DNA of 52,545 nucleotides from Methylobacterium longum (GCF_022179385.1 NZ_BPQS01000036.1:1-52545), one strand, 5' to 3'; positions 28,797 to 37,905 are shown, counted from the first letter of the stretch. Numbers and translations are program-made. Notes: generated by a model from the letters alone, not told the origin.

Positions 28797-29555
28797 GCCG
28801 GATTTCGCCACTACGGCCGGTCGACCCGGGACCTCGTGCCAACCAAACCACGCTGCAGCGCCGCACGCAATACGAAACAAAGTGTGCGTGAAAATGGCCC
28901 TTCTCGCAAGTTAGAGGGAGGTGCCATAATTGTGCTTGCGCCACGAGAGCGCTCCAGCCGCCCGGCTTTCGCGCGCAACCCTTAGACTGTCGCAATCGAC
29001 CCCAACCGGACTTTGAGACATGTCCGACACGGGGCGCCGGCCTTCCGATGAGACGCAGTGATCCAATGGACGGGGGCCTCAGATCTTCGCCGACGCACGC
29101 AGCAGAATTCGAGCGGTTTGCGTGCCCTGCGCGCGGGTCCCGGCCTCTGTCGTCCGACGTCCGTCGAGATGCTCGAAGAAGCTCAGCATGCGTGCCATCA
29201 GCCGCTCCGGCTGCGCCGTCTCGCATTCCCATCTCGGCTCGGCGAAACTGGTGTTATACTGCGCCATTTCCAGCTGCTTGGTTCACTGTGGTGGGTCTCT
29301 CTCGGTCCTAAGGCTGACCTTACGTGTAAAACGCTGGGGGTGTAGGCCTATAACAGTCTGCGCACCCGCTGGTCGGCGAGCTACATACATCCACAACCCC
29401 TGTAACCCCGGTGGGTGAGATGATCCGGCGGAAAGTGACCACGGATACCCTGTCTCAGTAGCCGAGCCGGCCACAGCGCAGCACTCTCCTCCATCTTTAC
29501 TTCGTCCTACAGCGCCCAATTGGCGGGCCAGAGCATCTTTGAGGCGCCTGCAGGA
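28797..29555. other. gene-poor leader region of the cyclase cluster
   Basis: About 760 bases contain no confidently supported gene. A 62-codon minus-strand frame (29079-29267, MAQYNTSFAEPRWECETAQP) has an ATG but a weak ribosome binding site and no recognised family. I leave it as a possible small protein. The cyclase promoter should lie just upstream of 28796. Confidence 0.4.
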
Positions 29556-29921
29556 TCAGCGGCCGCGCAAGGTATCCTTCGCCCCGCCATATGCGCTCTG
29601 CGCCCGGCCCTCAGCCTTGTCGATCTTGCCCTCGGTCTGGAGCTTGGCGTCACCGGTCACGCTGCCGAAGGTGTCCTTCACAGCGCCTTTGGCCTGCTCA
29701 GCAGCACCGCCGACCCGGTCGTGGGAGACGCCCGGCGTGGACCGAAGGCCACGGCGCTGGGTCATGAAGTACCAAGCTCCACCGGCAATCACGAGGATGG
29801 CGATGAGGATCCACAGCCAAGTCATACCTCCACTGGACTGGGCCGCCGTAGCGTTCTGTGCCAGGGCGGGGAAGGCCGGCAGCAACAGCAGGCCGACGAG
29901 GGGAAGGCGTGCATTGCGCAT
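29556..29921 (-). CDS. small CsbD-like protein with signal/membrane segment
   Basis: The protein has 121 residues from the ATG at 29921 (AAGGA ribosome binding site). A signal-like N-terminus ends ...FPALAQ, followed by a second hydrophobic helix (WLWILIAILVIAGGAWYFM). The C-terminal 50 residues are CsbD-like: GGAAEQAKGAVKDTFGSVTG, KIDKAEGRAQSAYGGAKD. CsbD-like proteins are general stress proteins of unknown mechanism. Here the domain would sit on one side of the membrane. It is probably a single-gene transcript. Confidence 0.8.
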   Translation of the reverse strand: MRNARLPLVGLLLLPAFPALAQNATAAQSSGGMTWLWILIAILVIAGGAWYFMTQRRGLRSTPGVSHDRVGGAAEQAKGAVKDTFGSVTGDAKLQTEGKIDKAEGRAQSAYGGAKDTLRGR

Positions 29922-30537
29922 GGGAAGTATCCTTACGGCTTCGGTGGTCGGGTGCCTGCAGATCAATGCGCGATCACACTGATGAGTTGCCGCACTACGA
30001 CCTCCATGACCCAAGCCGACCCCAACCCCGTCGGCAATTCTGAATGGTGAGCAGCCACTCTGGGCGTTACGCCGAGGGTCAGCTTATGGCGCAACTGAGA
30101 CCTACAAGCTGAGCTGCTGCAACGTCCGCTTCGGAGAAGCTGCGAGAGCCGGCTGAGCGGCCGCAATGGGCGCAAAGCGGAAAGTCCGCTTTCAACAATG
30201 ATGCGGAACGGCATCAAAATCCTCAATCACGCTCCCACGCGAGTAATGCTCGAGTTTGTCCTATAGCGTTTTCTAAGCAAGCGTGGCGTTTAGTAAACTA
30301 ACGTCTGCCTTGTAGAGGCTGAGGGCGTCCAAGAAATTGCGAAGATCCTCCGAAAACAAACATGAGGTTGGGGACACCCCCAGTCTTTCCCGGACGCGCA
30401 GAAAAATCCAGTTTTAGAGGCTGGGAAACGGGGCCGGACGATCTAGCTTCTGATCGCTTGCCGCCGCGATTTCTCGCCGAAATGAATTGCATGTTAGAGA
30501 AGTCGGAATCTGAGGCTTTCAATCTGATTTTTTAAGC
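29922..30537. other. gene-free spacer before the integrase
   Basis: About 615 bases have no recognised gene, with AT content rising toward the integrase stop (30230-30540). Convergent or tandem open frames here lack family similarity. Confidence 0.5.
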
Positions 30538-31737
30538 TCAAGCCGCGTCAGCGAACAAACGTGGCGCGCCGTTCGCGATAAACTCTCGCCGCTTTGCGGC
30601 CAGCACCTTGGCGTAGGTGGTCTCGATCATCCTCACGCTCGTTCCGCAGTTCTCCGCGACTACGTTCAGTGGTACCCCCGCCTCGATCGCACGTGAGATG
30701 TACGAGTGTCGCAACGCGTAGAACGTGCCAGACGGATCAAGCTTCGCAGTCAGGAGTGCTCGCTTCATCGGCCGCACTTGGTGACTCGCACCCCACGCGT
30801 CTCCGTCAGCGCGCGGCAGAAGCGGCGCGTCTTTCGCACGCTCGCCAACCAGCCGTGCGAAGAACGTCGTTGCTTCGGGCTGTAGTATGACGATGCGAGC
30901 TCCTGTCTTACCGCGCGGCACGTACAGAGTTGCATCCTCCGCATCGAAGTGCCGGACCTGACAGGCTGCAAGCTCACCGTAACGCGCACCGGTCAGGAAT
31001 CCCGCTGTCAGCAGGTCTCGGAAACCGGCATCTTCACATCCCTCGAGCAGGCGCAGCACCTCGGTGGGCGTGAAGTGCACCTCGCGAGGCCGGCCGACCC
31101 GTTGGAAGGGGCGGACTAGCCGCCAGGCGCTATCGTTCGTCAAACCATTCGTCGGATCCCCCACCGCGTGGTTGAGCATCGCCTTGACGATGCTGAGCAC
31201 CCGGTTGGCGGTGTCCTGGCTGCGGCGGCATTGCTCAGCGTCGCCGCCCGTCCGCACTAAGCCATCGCGCCATGCTTCGAGCTGGCGGCGTGTGAGATCC
31301 TCGATCCGGCTCGAGCCAAAGCGTGGCAGAAACAGCCGTTCCAAGCGCAGCCGGGCATCGTAGGCCGTGCGCCGGTTCCGGGCTTCAAGGCTCGCTAGGT
31401 AGGTTCGAGCGGCGATTTCGACGGTGAGTGGCGTCCACTTCGCCCCCTCCCCTTTCTCGCTGCCTGCCAAAGTTTTCGCGAGCTGTTGTGCCTCCCAGAA
31501 GGTCAGCACGCTTTGACCGTTGCTCTCACTGAAGTCGTCGGCCAGCCCGATCCGCTTAGTCCAGGAGCCGCCCTTCCCGTCGGCTACCCGCAGTACCCAA
31601 GTTCCAGCGGTCTCGTTCCGGCGGTAGCCGAGCGAAACCCCCGGTGCGATGCGGGCGAAAACGGGTTTTTTGGCTACTGGCAGGCGCAACCGACTGGTTC
31701 GAGTCTCGAGCTTCGGTGCGCGCGCGTTGCGAGCCAT
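30538..31737 (-). CDS. tyrosine-type site-specific integrase
   Basis: This 399-residue recombinase inserts mobile DNA at an attachment site. The N-terminal arm-binding/SAM-like region (about 95-200) is followed by the catalytic domain. Catalytic residues are in TGARYGELAACQ (first Arg), FYALRHSYISRAIEAG (His-x2-Arg motif) and IETTYAKV (nucleophilic Tyr). The gene is complete. Its start lies about 140 bases from a tRNA-Glu 3' fragment, the usual position for an island integrase. Its DNA is therefore likely part of an integrated element extending leftward (see the fragment). Confidence 0.95.
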   Translation of the reverse strand: MARNARAPKLETRTSRLRLPVAKKPVFARIAPGVSLGYRRNETAGTWVLRVADGKGGSWTKRIGLADDFSESNGQSVLTFWEAQQLAKTLAGSEKGEGAKWTPLTVEIAARTYLASLEARNRRTAYDARLRLERLFLPRFGSSRIEDLTRRQLEAWRDGLVRTGGDAEQCRRSQDTANRVLSIVKAMLNHAVGDPTNGLTNDSAWRLVRPFQRVGRPREVHFTPTEVLRLLEGCEDAGFRDLLTAGFLTGARYGELAACQVRHFDAEDATLYVPRGKTGARIVILQPEATTFFARLVGERAKDAPLLPRADGDAWGASHQVRPMKRALLTAKLDPSGTFYALRHSYISRAIEAGVPLNVVAENCGTSVRMIETTYAKVLAAKRREFIANGAPRLFADAA

Positions 31738-31878
31738 GGTGTCCCGTCAGTGTCCTGTCGACGTGTTTGGATAATCGCACACCGGATTGGACAAGCCAAT
31801 ACCTAAATCCGAGATAAAATATTCTGCATCAATGGCTTATCTGGACGGGATTGGACGGATTTGGACGATTGGCTTCGC

Positions 31879-31923
31879 ACTTTCACGGCGAAAACACGGG
31901 TTCGATTCCCGTAGGGCGCGCCA
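31879..31923 (+). other. tRNA-Glu 3' half: probable attachment site of an integrated island
   Basis: The stretch begins in the anticodon loop (CTTTCACG, anticodon TTC). It continues with the T arm ACGGG-TTCGATT-CCCGT, then AGGGCGC, a discriminator G and an encoded CCA. This matches the 3' half of alphaproteobacterial tRNA-Glu. The 5' half (expected to start GCGCCCT) is absent upstream. A tyrosine integrase lies just to the left. Such half-tRNAs mark the far end of elements that integrate into tRNA 3' ends. Confidence 0.75.
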
Positions 31924-32059
31924 GCAAAATCAAGCACGTAGCACAATAGGTTGGCGGCGGGTCCAGTTGGCGTTCCGCCGAGCGAACCGGACATCGGCGG
32001 ACGATGCTGGCTTGGGCTGGCCATCTCCGCGTCGCCAGTTCCTGCCGGCGAAGGGGCGC

Positions 32060-32330
32060 GCTCACCCGAGGCGAGGTCCGCCAGCACCTCCTCCTCCGAG
32101 GACGGATCGGCTACCGAACGACGAAGTCGCGCGTTCTCACGCCCGGGGTCCTTCATCTTCTTAGCCTGATTGACCTCGAGGCCGCCGTACTCCCTGCGTG
32201 AGCGGTCATAACTCTGCGCAGCGACATCCGCCTCCTGACACGCAACGGCGATGCCTTGCCTCGCGCCGTCTGCACCTCGATCTGGCCCAGCTTCAACACC
32301 ATTGGTTCGGCGCTCGGCCTCTGTCCTCGC
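32060..32330 (-). pseudogene. IS3 family OrfA remnant with frameshift
   Basis: On the minus strand one frame reads SAEPMVLKLGQIEVQTARGK. A second frame then continues REYGGLEVNQAKKMKD and ENARLRRSVAD, ending EVLADLASGE. Together these are the helix-turn-helix and leucine-zipper part of an IS407-type OrfA. The frame change between them and the missing OrfB show that it is dead. It lies just right of the tRNA-Glu fragment. Confidence 0.65.
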
Positions 32331-32624
32331 TTCCTCCCCACCGCGTCGGGTCCAGGCTCATCCTGTCCATCGGGCCGGTCCAGAACGAGCCGGTCGGGTC
32401 ACCCTTGCGCGCCCATCATCCGGCTCGCCAACGTGAGGGCTTCGACCCCGCGCATGTCGCCGCGGCCCTCGTCCCGCACGACGATGAGGGGCGGGGCCGG
32501 CGAGCATCGGAGCGGCACAGCCGAGCCCATGTCGCGTTCGATCAAGCACGCGCCTCGGGATGGCTTAATGGTCCTCGGGGTTTAACCGCCCCTGCTCCCC
32601 TGCGGGCATGGTGTGGAGGCTGCC

Positions 32625-33002
32625 ATGTCTGCGGAAAGTCAGAGCACGCCAGGAACATCATCGAAGGGCACTTCCGGCATCCTTGCGATGGGGGTCTGCA
32701 GGCCGCCGCAAGCGCGGCCGCTCACCCGGCAGATCGATCCGCGCGACGGCACGACCGGGAAGATCGAACGCGGCGGCGTCCCGGGCATGATCGCCGCCCG
32801 GCCTGAGACAGAACCGCGACACGCCGCGGCGAAAGGGGTCGGGACCGGCGTCCCCTCCCGGATCGACATGGGATTCCTCCGCAACCCGTCGATTCCAGGT
32901 CTGATCCCCTCGGGCTACTGCGGCTGCTTCACGTCGCCGGGTGAAAAGGCCGTCATCGTCGATCCCGCGTCGCGCCGGATCGTGCATGTCCGGTCGCAGT
33001 GA
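32625..33002 (+). CDS. hypothetical protein
   Basis: The protein has 125 residues from the ATG at 32625, 7 bases after GGAGG; a GTG at 32613 is in frame. I recognise no family. The C-terminal part reads GYCGCFTSPGEKAVIVDPAS, then RRIVHVRS. The closing VDPASRRIV recalls DUF1236-type exported proteins, but no signal peptide is visible. It lies 24 bases before the DUF4344 gene, so the two may be co-transcribed. Confidence 0.5.
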   Translation: MSAESQSTPGTSSKGTSGILAMGVCRPPQARPLTRQIDPRDGTTGKIERGGVPGMIAARPETEPRHAAAKGVGTGVPSRIDMGFLRNPSIPGLIPSGYCGCFTSPGEKAVIVDPASRRIVHVRSQ

Positions 33003-33026
33003 GGCGCGAGGTCCAGGGAGTGCCGG

Positions 33027-33851
33027 ATGCGCTGCGCCGTCGGCCTCGCGGCGAGCTTGACGCTCGTCATCGGCGCGCTGCCGACTCAGGCGGCCCGATC
33101 CGGGGGCGCGACGATCCGGATCGTCTATCAGCGTCCCGTCGACGAAGCGACGCGTGCGCTCCACCGCGACCTCAAGGCGCGCCGGGTTCTGGAAGGCCTT
33201 CGGGCGATCGCCGGCGGCATGCGCCCATCGCGCTCGCTGACGCTGCGGCTGTCGAGCTGCGGCGAGTCCAACGCATGGTACGCGTCCAGGAGCCGGACGA
33301 TCACGGTCTGCTACGAGTACGTCCAGGAGGTGCGTGATCGTGCGTCCAGAATCCTGTCCGAGACTCGTGTGTCTCCGAACGACGCCGTCCTCGGTTCCGT
33401 CGCGCAGATCTTCCTCCACGAACTCGGCCACGCCCTGTATGATCTCCTCGACGTGCCCGTGCTCGGCCGCGAGGAGGACGCGGCCGACCAGTTCGCCGCC
33501 CTCGTCTTGCTCGAACTGCCGCCCGCCCAGGCGCGGCACGCGATCGACGGCGCGGCCGACCTGCTGCGCAGCCAAGCCGCCGAGGAGACTCCGGACCAGG
33601 CGGTTCTGGCCGATGGTCACAGCCTCGCCGGACAGCGCCTCTACAACCTGCTCTGCCTCGCCTACGGCGCCGATCGCAGAACCTTCGGCTATCTGGTCGA
33701 AGCGGGCAGCCTGCCCAAGGTGCGCGCCGTGCAATGCCGGGCCGAGTACGACCTTGCCGCCTACGCCCTGCGGAAGCTCTTCCGATCCCATCTGCGCGAT
33801 GGCCGGATCGGACGCGCGCGCATCCGGCGTGCGTTCCGCTGGATGTTCTGA
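33027..33851 (+). CDS. DUF4344 family putative metallopeptidase (exported)
   Basis: The protein has 274 residues with a Sec signal (ending ...LPTQAAR). A zinc-peptidase motif HELGHALYDLLDVPVLGREE (about residue 128 onward) is followed by DAADQFAALVLLELP, which supplies the third acidic ligand. This matches the DUF4344 pattern. It probably acts in the periplasm on an unknown peptide substrate. Four cysteines are spaced through the mature part. The length is normal for the family. Confidence 0.87.
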   Translation: MRCAVGLAASLTLVIGALPTQAARSGGATIRIVYQRPVDEATRALHRDLKARRVLEGLRAIAGGMRPSRSLTLRLSSCGESNAWYASRSRTITVCYEYVQEVRDRASRILSETRVSPNDAVLGSVAQIFLHELGHALYDLLDVPVLGREEDAADQFAALVLLELPPAQARHAIDGAADLLRSQAAEETPDQAVLADGHSLAGQRLYNLLCLAYGADRRTFGYLVEAGSLPKVRAVQCRAEYDLAAYALRKLFRSHLRDGRIGRARIRRAFRWMF

Positions 33852-34201
33852 AGCGGTGGATACCGGCCGCCGCCATGACCTGCTCGCGCGCCGGCCGCTG
33901 TTCAGGATCGCCGGTCGGATGGTCCGTTCGACCGGGATCGAAACGCCCTGGTGTCGGGCGCGAACCCTCCTCCATCGCTCTCGATCTGCGCAGGTCTTGA
34001 AGGCGTCAGGGCATGTCCACGGCTTCCGCATCCGCCGTACGGACGGGCGGGGCTGGCTGAGAATTATGTGTCCGATTTTTTATGATTGAATTGATGACGA
34101 CGTGCATTCTCTTGAAAACAGATTGATTGATCCAGCGCAATGTGAGCATGCTGCGAATACCGTGAAATACTCGGACTTTGGGAAAGACACGGGTTCCTGC
34201 A
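33852..34201. other. gene-free spacer with AT-rich promoter region
   Basis: Positions 34060-34190 are AT-rich relative to their surroundings, fitting the promoter of the AraC-type gene. No specific operator is recognised. Confidence 0.5.
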
Positions 34202-35422
34202 ATGGCCGACCGCCTGGCGCTGGCGCGTGAAGACGCTCGCGAGCGACCCGCTCCCGATCGGCGGCCGAAGGCGGATCGGCCGCCCGACGCTGGCGACTTC
34301 CACGGCGACTTCCACGGCGACTTTCACGGCGACGTCGCGAGTGCAGCCTGTGCCGTTCTCTCGGAACTCGGCGCGGATCCTGTCGGCCTCCTCTGCGAGG
34401 CAGGCTGCGACCCGCTTGCATCCCGGGACGGCGGTGCTTCGGTCTCGAATGCGGCGCTCGGCCGACTGCTTCAGCTGGGTGCGAACCGCACGCGGTGCGG
34501 CCATCTCGGTCTGCTCGTCGGACAGCGTATCGCCCTCGCCAAGCTCGGGCCGAGCGGAGCTCTGATCCGGAACGCCGGGACGGTCGGCGACGCGCTGCGT
34601 GTTTTGGAGAGCCGACCCTGGGCCTGGACATGCGGCTCCGCCGTCCGACTCTGGGTCGAGGCCGACTTGGCGCTGCTGCACTACTTCCCTTACGAGGCCG
34701 GGGCGACGGCGGTAGGCCTGCAATCGGAAGGGGCGCTCGCCACGATCGTCAATATCGTGCGCGCCCTGACGGGTGCCCAATGGTCGCCGTCGGAACTCCT
34801 GCTGCCGCGCGCGCCGCCGGATCAGACGGATCCCTATTGGCATTTCTTCCGCGCGCCCGTCCGTTTCGATCAGGAATGGGCAGCCATCGCGTTTCCCTCA
34901 CGCCTCCTCGAACAACCGATCGCGGGAGCGGATCGGTCGGCTCTCGCGGTCGCGGAACACCGCATCCGACAGATCGGGGTGGCAGCGCCGCCCCAGATAT
35001 CGGACCAGCTGCGGCGGCTTCTCCGCATGGAGTTCATCCAGAATCCGTGGTCAGGCCAGGCCGTGGCACGCCACTTGGCGGTCCATCGGCGCACCCTCAG
35101 CCGTCGCCTGAGGGCTGAAGGCACGAGCTTCCGGTCGGTGACCACCCAGATCCGGTTCGAGACGGCGAAACAGCTCCTGGCCGACACCAACATGCCGTTG
35201 GCGCAGATCTCCGCCTGCCTGGGCTTCTCCGAGGCGGCTGCGTTCACCCACGCGTTCCGCCGCTGGTCCGGCATGACGCCCAGCATCTGGAGGCGTACGT
35301 GCCGCCACCCAGAAACGGCGGCCGATCCGAGGCTCCCGGTCCTGTCCCGAATCAATGAGGGCGCTGAGCGGGCCGCCAGTTCAGAGCATTGCCGACACTG
35401 GTTTTGGCAAGCGTATCAATAA
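34202..35422 (+). CDS. AraC family transcriptional regulator with Arabinose_bd-type N-terminal domain
   Basis: The protein has 406 residues from the ATG at 34202; a TTG 24 bases upstream is less likely. After a charged leader comes a short DFHG repeat. The N-terminal effector-type domain (about 45-240; LGLLVGQRIALAKLGPSGAL, DPYWHFFRAPVRFDQEWAAI) is typical of OruR/VirF-like AraC proteins. The C-terminal pair of helix-turn-helix motifs (QAVARHLAVHRRTLSRRLRA; AQISACLGFSEAAAFTHAFR, WSGMTPS) binds DNA. The effector and targets are unknown. The divergent or downstream small secreted proteins are possible targets (weak). Confidence 0.9.
   Translation: MADRLALAREDARERPAPDRRPKADRPPDAGDFHGDFHGDFHGDVASAACAVLSELGADPVGLLCEAGCDPLASRDGGASVSNAALGRLLQLGANRTRCGHLGLLVGQRIALAKLGPSGALIRNAGTVGDALRVLESRPWAWTCGSAVRLWVEADLALLHYFPYEAGATAVGLQSEGALATIVNIVRALTGAQWSPSELLLPRAPPDQTDPYWHFFRAPVRFDQEWAAIAFPSRLLEQPIAGADRSALAVAEHRIRQIGVAAPPQISDQLRRLLRMEFIQNPWSGQAVARHLAVHRRTLSRRLRAEGTSFRSVTTQIRFETAKQLLADTNMPLAQISACLGFSEAAAFTHAFRRWSGMTPSIWRRTCRHPETAADPRLPVLSRINEGAERAASSEHCRHWFWQAYQ
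34295..34330 (+). repeat. 12-bp tandem repeat, three copies
   Basis: GACTTCCACGGC occurs twice and then once as GACTTTCACGGC, encoding Asp-Phe-His-Gly three times in the AraC-type regulator leader. It is followed by a partial fourth unit. Copy-number change would keep the frame. Confidence 0.85.
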
Positions 35423-35508
35423 AACACCCCGCTTGCTCAAGAGTGATGCTCGATGCGCCGGGGAAATCTCTCACAGATTCGAAAATACGGACAAGACAGG
35501 AGGAACCG

Positions 35509-35880
35509 ATGCGGTCGTTGCGGATCATTCCACTGACGGCTCTCGCGCTCAGCGCCTTGTTGGGCCTGAACGCTCCCGGAGCGGGCGGGCTCGGCATCGC
35601 GGCCGCTCAGGCCGCCGGGGGGTGCGGCCCCGGCTTCCACCGCGGCCCCTACGGCGCCTGTCGCCCCAATGTCTACGGCGCGCCGGGCTATTATGGGTAC
35701 CGGGGCGGAGGAATCTCCGGTTACCCCGGCGGCGCCCGGTACGGTTATCGGGGCGGGGCCGTCTATCGGGGCGGGGCCGTCTATCGGGGTGGGCGCGTGT
35801 ATCGGGGCGGCCGGGTTCATGGCGGCCGGGCCGTCTACGGACGTCGCGTCGGCGGATACAGGGGCGGATTCCGCCGCTGA
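35509..35880 (+). CDS. secreted GCG_CRPN-type Gly/Tyr/Arg repeat protein
   Basis: The protein has 123 residues from the ATG at 35509 (AGGAGGAACCG ribosome binding site). A Sec signal ends ...AAAQAAG. The mature protein starts CGPGFHRGPYGACRPN, the GCG_CRPN pre-repeat motif. It then runs as GYRGGAVYRGGAVYRGGRVY and similar 6-residue YRGG[AR]V units to the end. Such proteins are small, exported and common in Rhizobiales. Their function is unknown. An AT-rich promoter (35423-35500) precedes it. Confidence 0.85.
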   Translation: MRSLRIIPLTALALSALLGLNAPGAGGLGIAAAQAAGGCGPGFHRGPYGACRPNVYGAPGYYGYRGGGISGYPGGARYGYRGGAVYRGGAVYRGGRVYRGGRVHGGRAVYGRRVGGYRGGFRR

Positions 35881-35920
35881 CCGCACCGGAACGCCTGCGT
35901 CGAGCCCTTGGCGGCGCGCG

Positions 35921-36328
35921 CTAATAGGCGTGATAGATGGGGCGTGCGCCGGAGCGCGCGGCGGCGGGGATCCTGACGGCGACAACCGGCCCGTTCGGGT
36001 CGACCGGCAGAATGGCGGCGCCCGCGGCAACGAAGCCCGCCAGCGCCCGGAGATCGTCCGGTTGCCGCGGATCGCGCGAGATCCGGTCGGCTTCCCGAAA
36101 GAGCCGTGCATTGCACGCCCGCGACGGCAGCCGGCCCACGGGGGTACAGGCGTCATGGCGGGCGCAGGCGGCATCGAGCGCGTCGAGGGGCGGCAACGGG
36201 GCGTTGTTGCCGAACCCGCAGTAATTGCCGTGAAACAGGGCTGCCGGCTGCTGCAGGCCGTACGGTTGTGCCAGCGCGGGCGCGCCTGAGCAGATCACCA
36301 GGAGCGGAGCGACAGATCGGAAGGTCAT
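35921..36328 (-). CDS. exported phospholipase-A2-like small protein
   Basis: The protein has 135 residues from the ATG at 36328. A Sec signal ends ...APALAQP. The mature part has HGNYCGFGNNAPLPPLDALD followed by AACARHDAC. This resembles the calcium loop (YCGxGN) and the C-x3-HD-x-C active-site helix of secreted phospholipase A2, with a catalytic His-Asp. The second half (ILPVDPNGPVVAVRIPAAA) is unassigned. Cysteines are few, as in prokaryotic members. It may hydrolyse phospholipids in the periplasm or outside the cell. Confidence 0.7.
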   Translation of the reverse strand: MTFRSVAPLLVICSGAPALAQPYGLQQPAALFHGNYCGFGNNAPLPPLDALDAACARHDACTPVGRLPSRACNARLFREADRISRDPRQPDDLRALAGFVAAGAAILPVDPNGPVVAVRIPAAARSGARPIYHAY

Positions 36329-36452
36329 GGCGTTCGACCACCTCTGTTCTGAGGCCATCTGCCCGCCGGGCCGAGCGGACCACCGGTTCAGGCGGGTTCA
36401 GGCGGGATGAGCGGGAGCCGGGGCCTGGCGGCCTCGGCTGTGTTCAGCGGCC

Positions 36453-36905
36453 TCAGTACGGACGGCAGACGCCCGCATAGGCATCGTAGAAGGCGTAGGG
36501 ACCGCAGCGGCCGTAGGTGGCGCCGTAGCCGGCGGCCGCGGCTCCGACGGCAGCCGCGCCCAGGCCGTAGCCGTAGGGGCGGACACCGTAACCGTAGCGG
36601 CCGTAGCCATACCCGTAACGGCCGACCCCGCCGTAGCGTCCGACGGCGCCGTATCGACCGACGGCGCCGTAACGGCCGACCCCGCCGTACCGGCCGACGG
36701 CGCCGTAACGGCCGCGATAACCCGCCGCCCCGCGATAGCCGCGGACCCCGCCGGCCCGGACGCCGTGGAAGCCGCCGGCGCGGACACCGCCGCCGCGGAA
36801 GCCGCCGCCGCCGAAGCCACCGCCGTGGAAGCCGCGCGCCTCGGCGGCCAGACCGCTCAGGATCAGGGCGGCACCCGCCAATGACGCAATCCGTAGAATC
36901 CTCAT
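36453..36905 (-). CDS. secreted Gly/Tyr/Arg repeat protein with C-terminal Cys motif
   Basis: The protein has 150 residues from the ATG at 36905. The Sec signal ends ...GLAAEARG. A His/Gly-rich section (FHGGGFGGGGFRGGGVRAGG) leads into at least six GRYG[AG]V hexads, then GYGYGRYGYG and an Ala/Gly stretch. It ends GRCGPYAFYDAYAGVCRPY, a CG...CRP motif like the GCG_CRPN head but placed after the repeats. It is convergent in kind with the 35509 gene but not a simple duplicate. The function is unknown; a surface or envelope location is inferred. Confidence 0.82.
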   Translation of the reverse strand: MRILRIASLAGAALILSGLAAEARGFHGGGFGGGGFRGGGVRAGGFHGVRAGGVRGYRGAAGYRGRYGAVGRYGGVGRYGAVGRYGAVGRYGGVGRYGYGYGRYGYGVRPYGYGLGAAAVGAAAAGYGATYGRCGPYAFYDAYAGVCRPY

Positions 36906-37296
36906 GGGATGGTCTCCGCTCTGGAGAAGGACCTGCCGAGGGGGCTGGGCGAGGTGCGAAGCCTTCTGCCCTCGGATACGCACCGACCGCACAGTAAGGC
37001 CGCGCGGGCGCCGCCGCTTGATCCGCGGGGACGCGGCCGGGTTGAGGAGCGTGACCCGATCGTGCCGCATCGGAGCCGCCGCGGCATGGTCGATGCCCGG
37101 CTCGGCCGGTGTCTTCCCCGATCAAGCATGGGCTCGGCGCGGAGGCATATTGCGTCCCCCGCTTCCGCGCGGTGAGCGAAGGGCTCGTCCCGGCGACCGG
37201 CAGAACGCTGCTTCCGGTCGCGCCGAGGGCGCACGAAGCGGTCTGGGCATTCGAGGGATGCCTCGGTCGACAGCGATGAAGGGTGAGGAGATTGCC
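36906..37296. other. spacer between divergent genes
   Basis: The 391-base divergent spacer should hold the promoters of the repeat protein (minus) and the YciF-like gene (plus). No operator is recognised, and open frames through it are unconvincing. Confidence 0.5.
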
Positions 37297-37800
37297 ATGG
37301 CGGTCAAGACACCGAAGGAGCTCTTCGTGCGCATGCTGAGCGATGCGCGCCATCATGCGGAGCGCGCGACGAAGATCTACGAGGAACCGGGGCAGGTCGC
37401 GCAGGATCCGGCGATCCAGGAGGCGCTCCAGGCGCGCGCCTTCATCCAGGATAAGACGATCAAGTCGCTCGACCGCTGCTTCCAGCTGATCGGCGAGAAA
37501 CCGATCGCCGCGAACGGCCGGCTCCAGGAAGTCTTCCTCAAGGATTTCCGGCGCAAGCTGGCCGAGATCCGGGCCCCGGCCGCCAAGGCCCTGTTCATCC
37601 TGATCAAGGCCAATCACCTGATGCATCTGCGCATCGCCGAATACGTGGCGCTCGTCGCCATGGCCGACGTGAGCGGGCATTTCGGGGTCGGCGTCCTGCT
37701 GGAAAGCTGCCGGGCGGGTAAGATCGCCTTCACGGAGCGGACCCGCCGCCTGACCCGTCGCACGATCGAGAGCAAGCACGCGGTCAAGCTGGCTGCCTGA
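37297..37800 (+). CDS. DUF892 (YciF/YciE-like) ferritin-like protein
   Basis: The protein has 167 residues from the ATG at 37297 (GTGAGGAG ribosome binding site). It is helical throughout, starting KTPKELFVRMLSDARHHAER with the YciF-type opening (TPKDLFLHLLSDxYxAE). The helical pattern suggests a four-helix ferritin-like bundle. Canonical iron ligands (E...ExxH) are not obvious, so iron binding is uncertain. YciF-type proteins are linked to stress response. It is followed by a membrane protein gene on the same strand. Confidence 0.75.
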   Translation: MAVKTPKELFVRMLSDARHHAERATKIYEEPGQVAQDPAIQEALQARAFIQDKTIKSLDRCFQLIGEKPIAANGRLQEVFLKDFRRKLAEIRAPAAKALFILIKANHLMHLRIAEYVALVAMADVSGHFGVGVLLESCRAGKIAFTERTRRLTRRTIESKHAVKLAA

Positions 37801-37905
37801 TCGCAGCCCTGCAGGCGCCGGATCGACCCGCCGATCCAGCGCCGCGCGGGTGAAGGCGGGACGTGCACCGGGTGGTGCGCGGACCGGAATCGCGGAGGAG
37901 TCGCC

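Noticed and set aside
31838..31923. Complete tRNA-Glu gene
   Set aside because: The expected 5' acceptor strand (GCGCCCT) and D arm are absent upstream; only the anticodon-to-CCA half is present.
32658..34031. 457-codon minus-strand frame
   Set aside because: It is antisense to the HELGH-containing DUF4344 gene and has no motifs.
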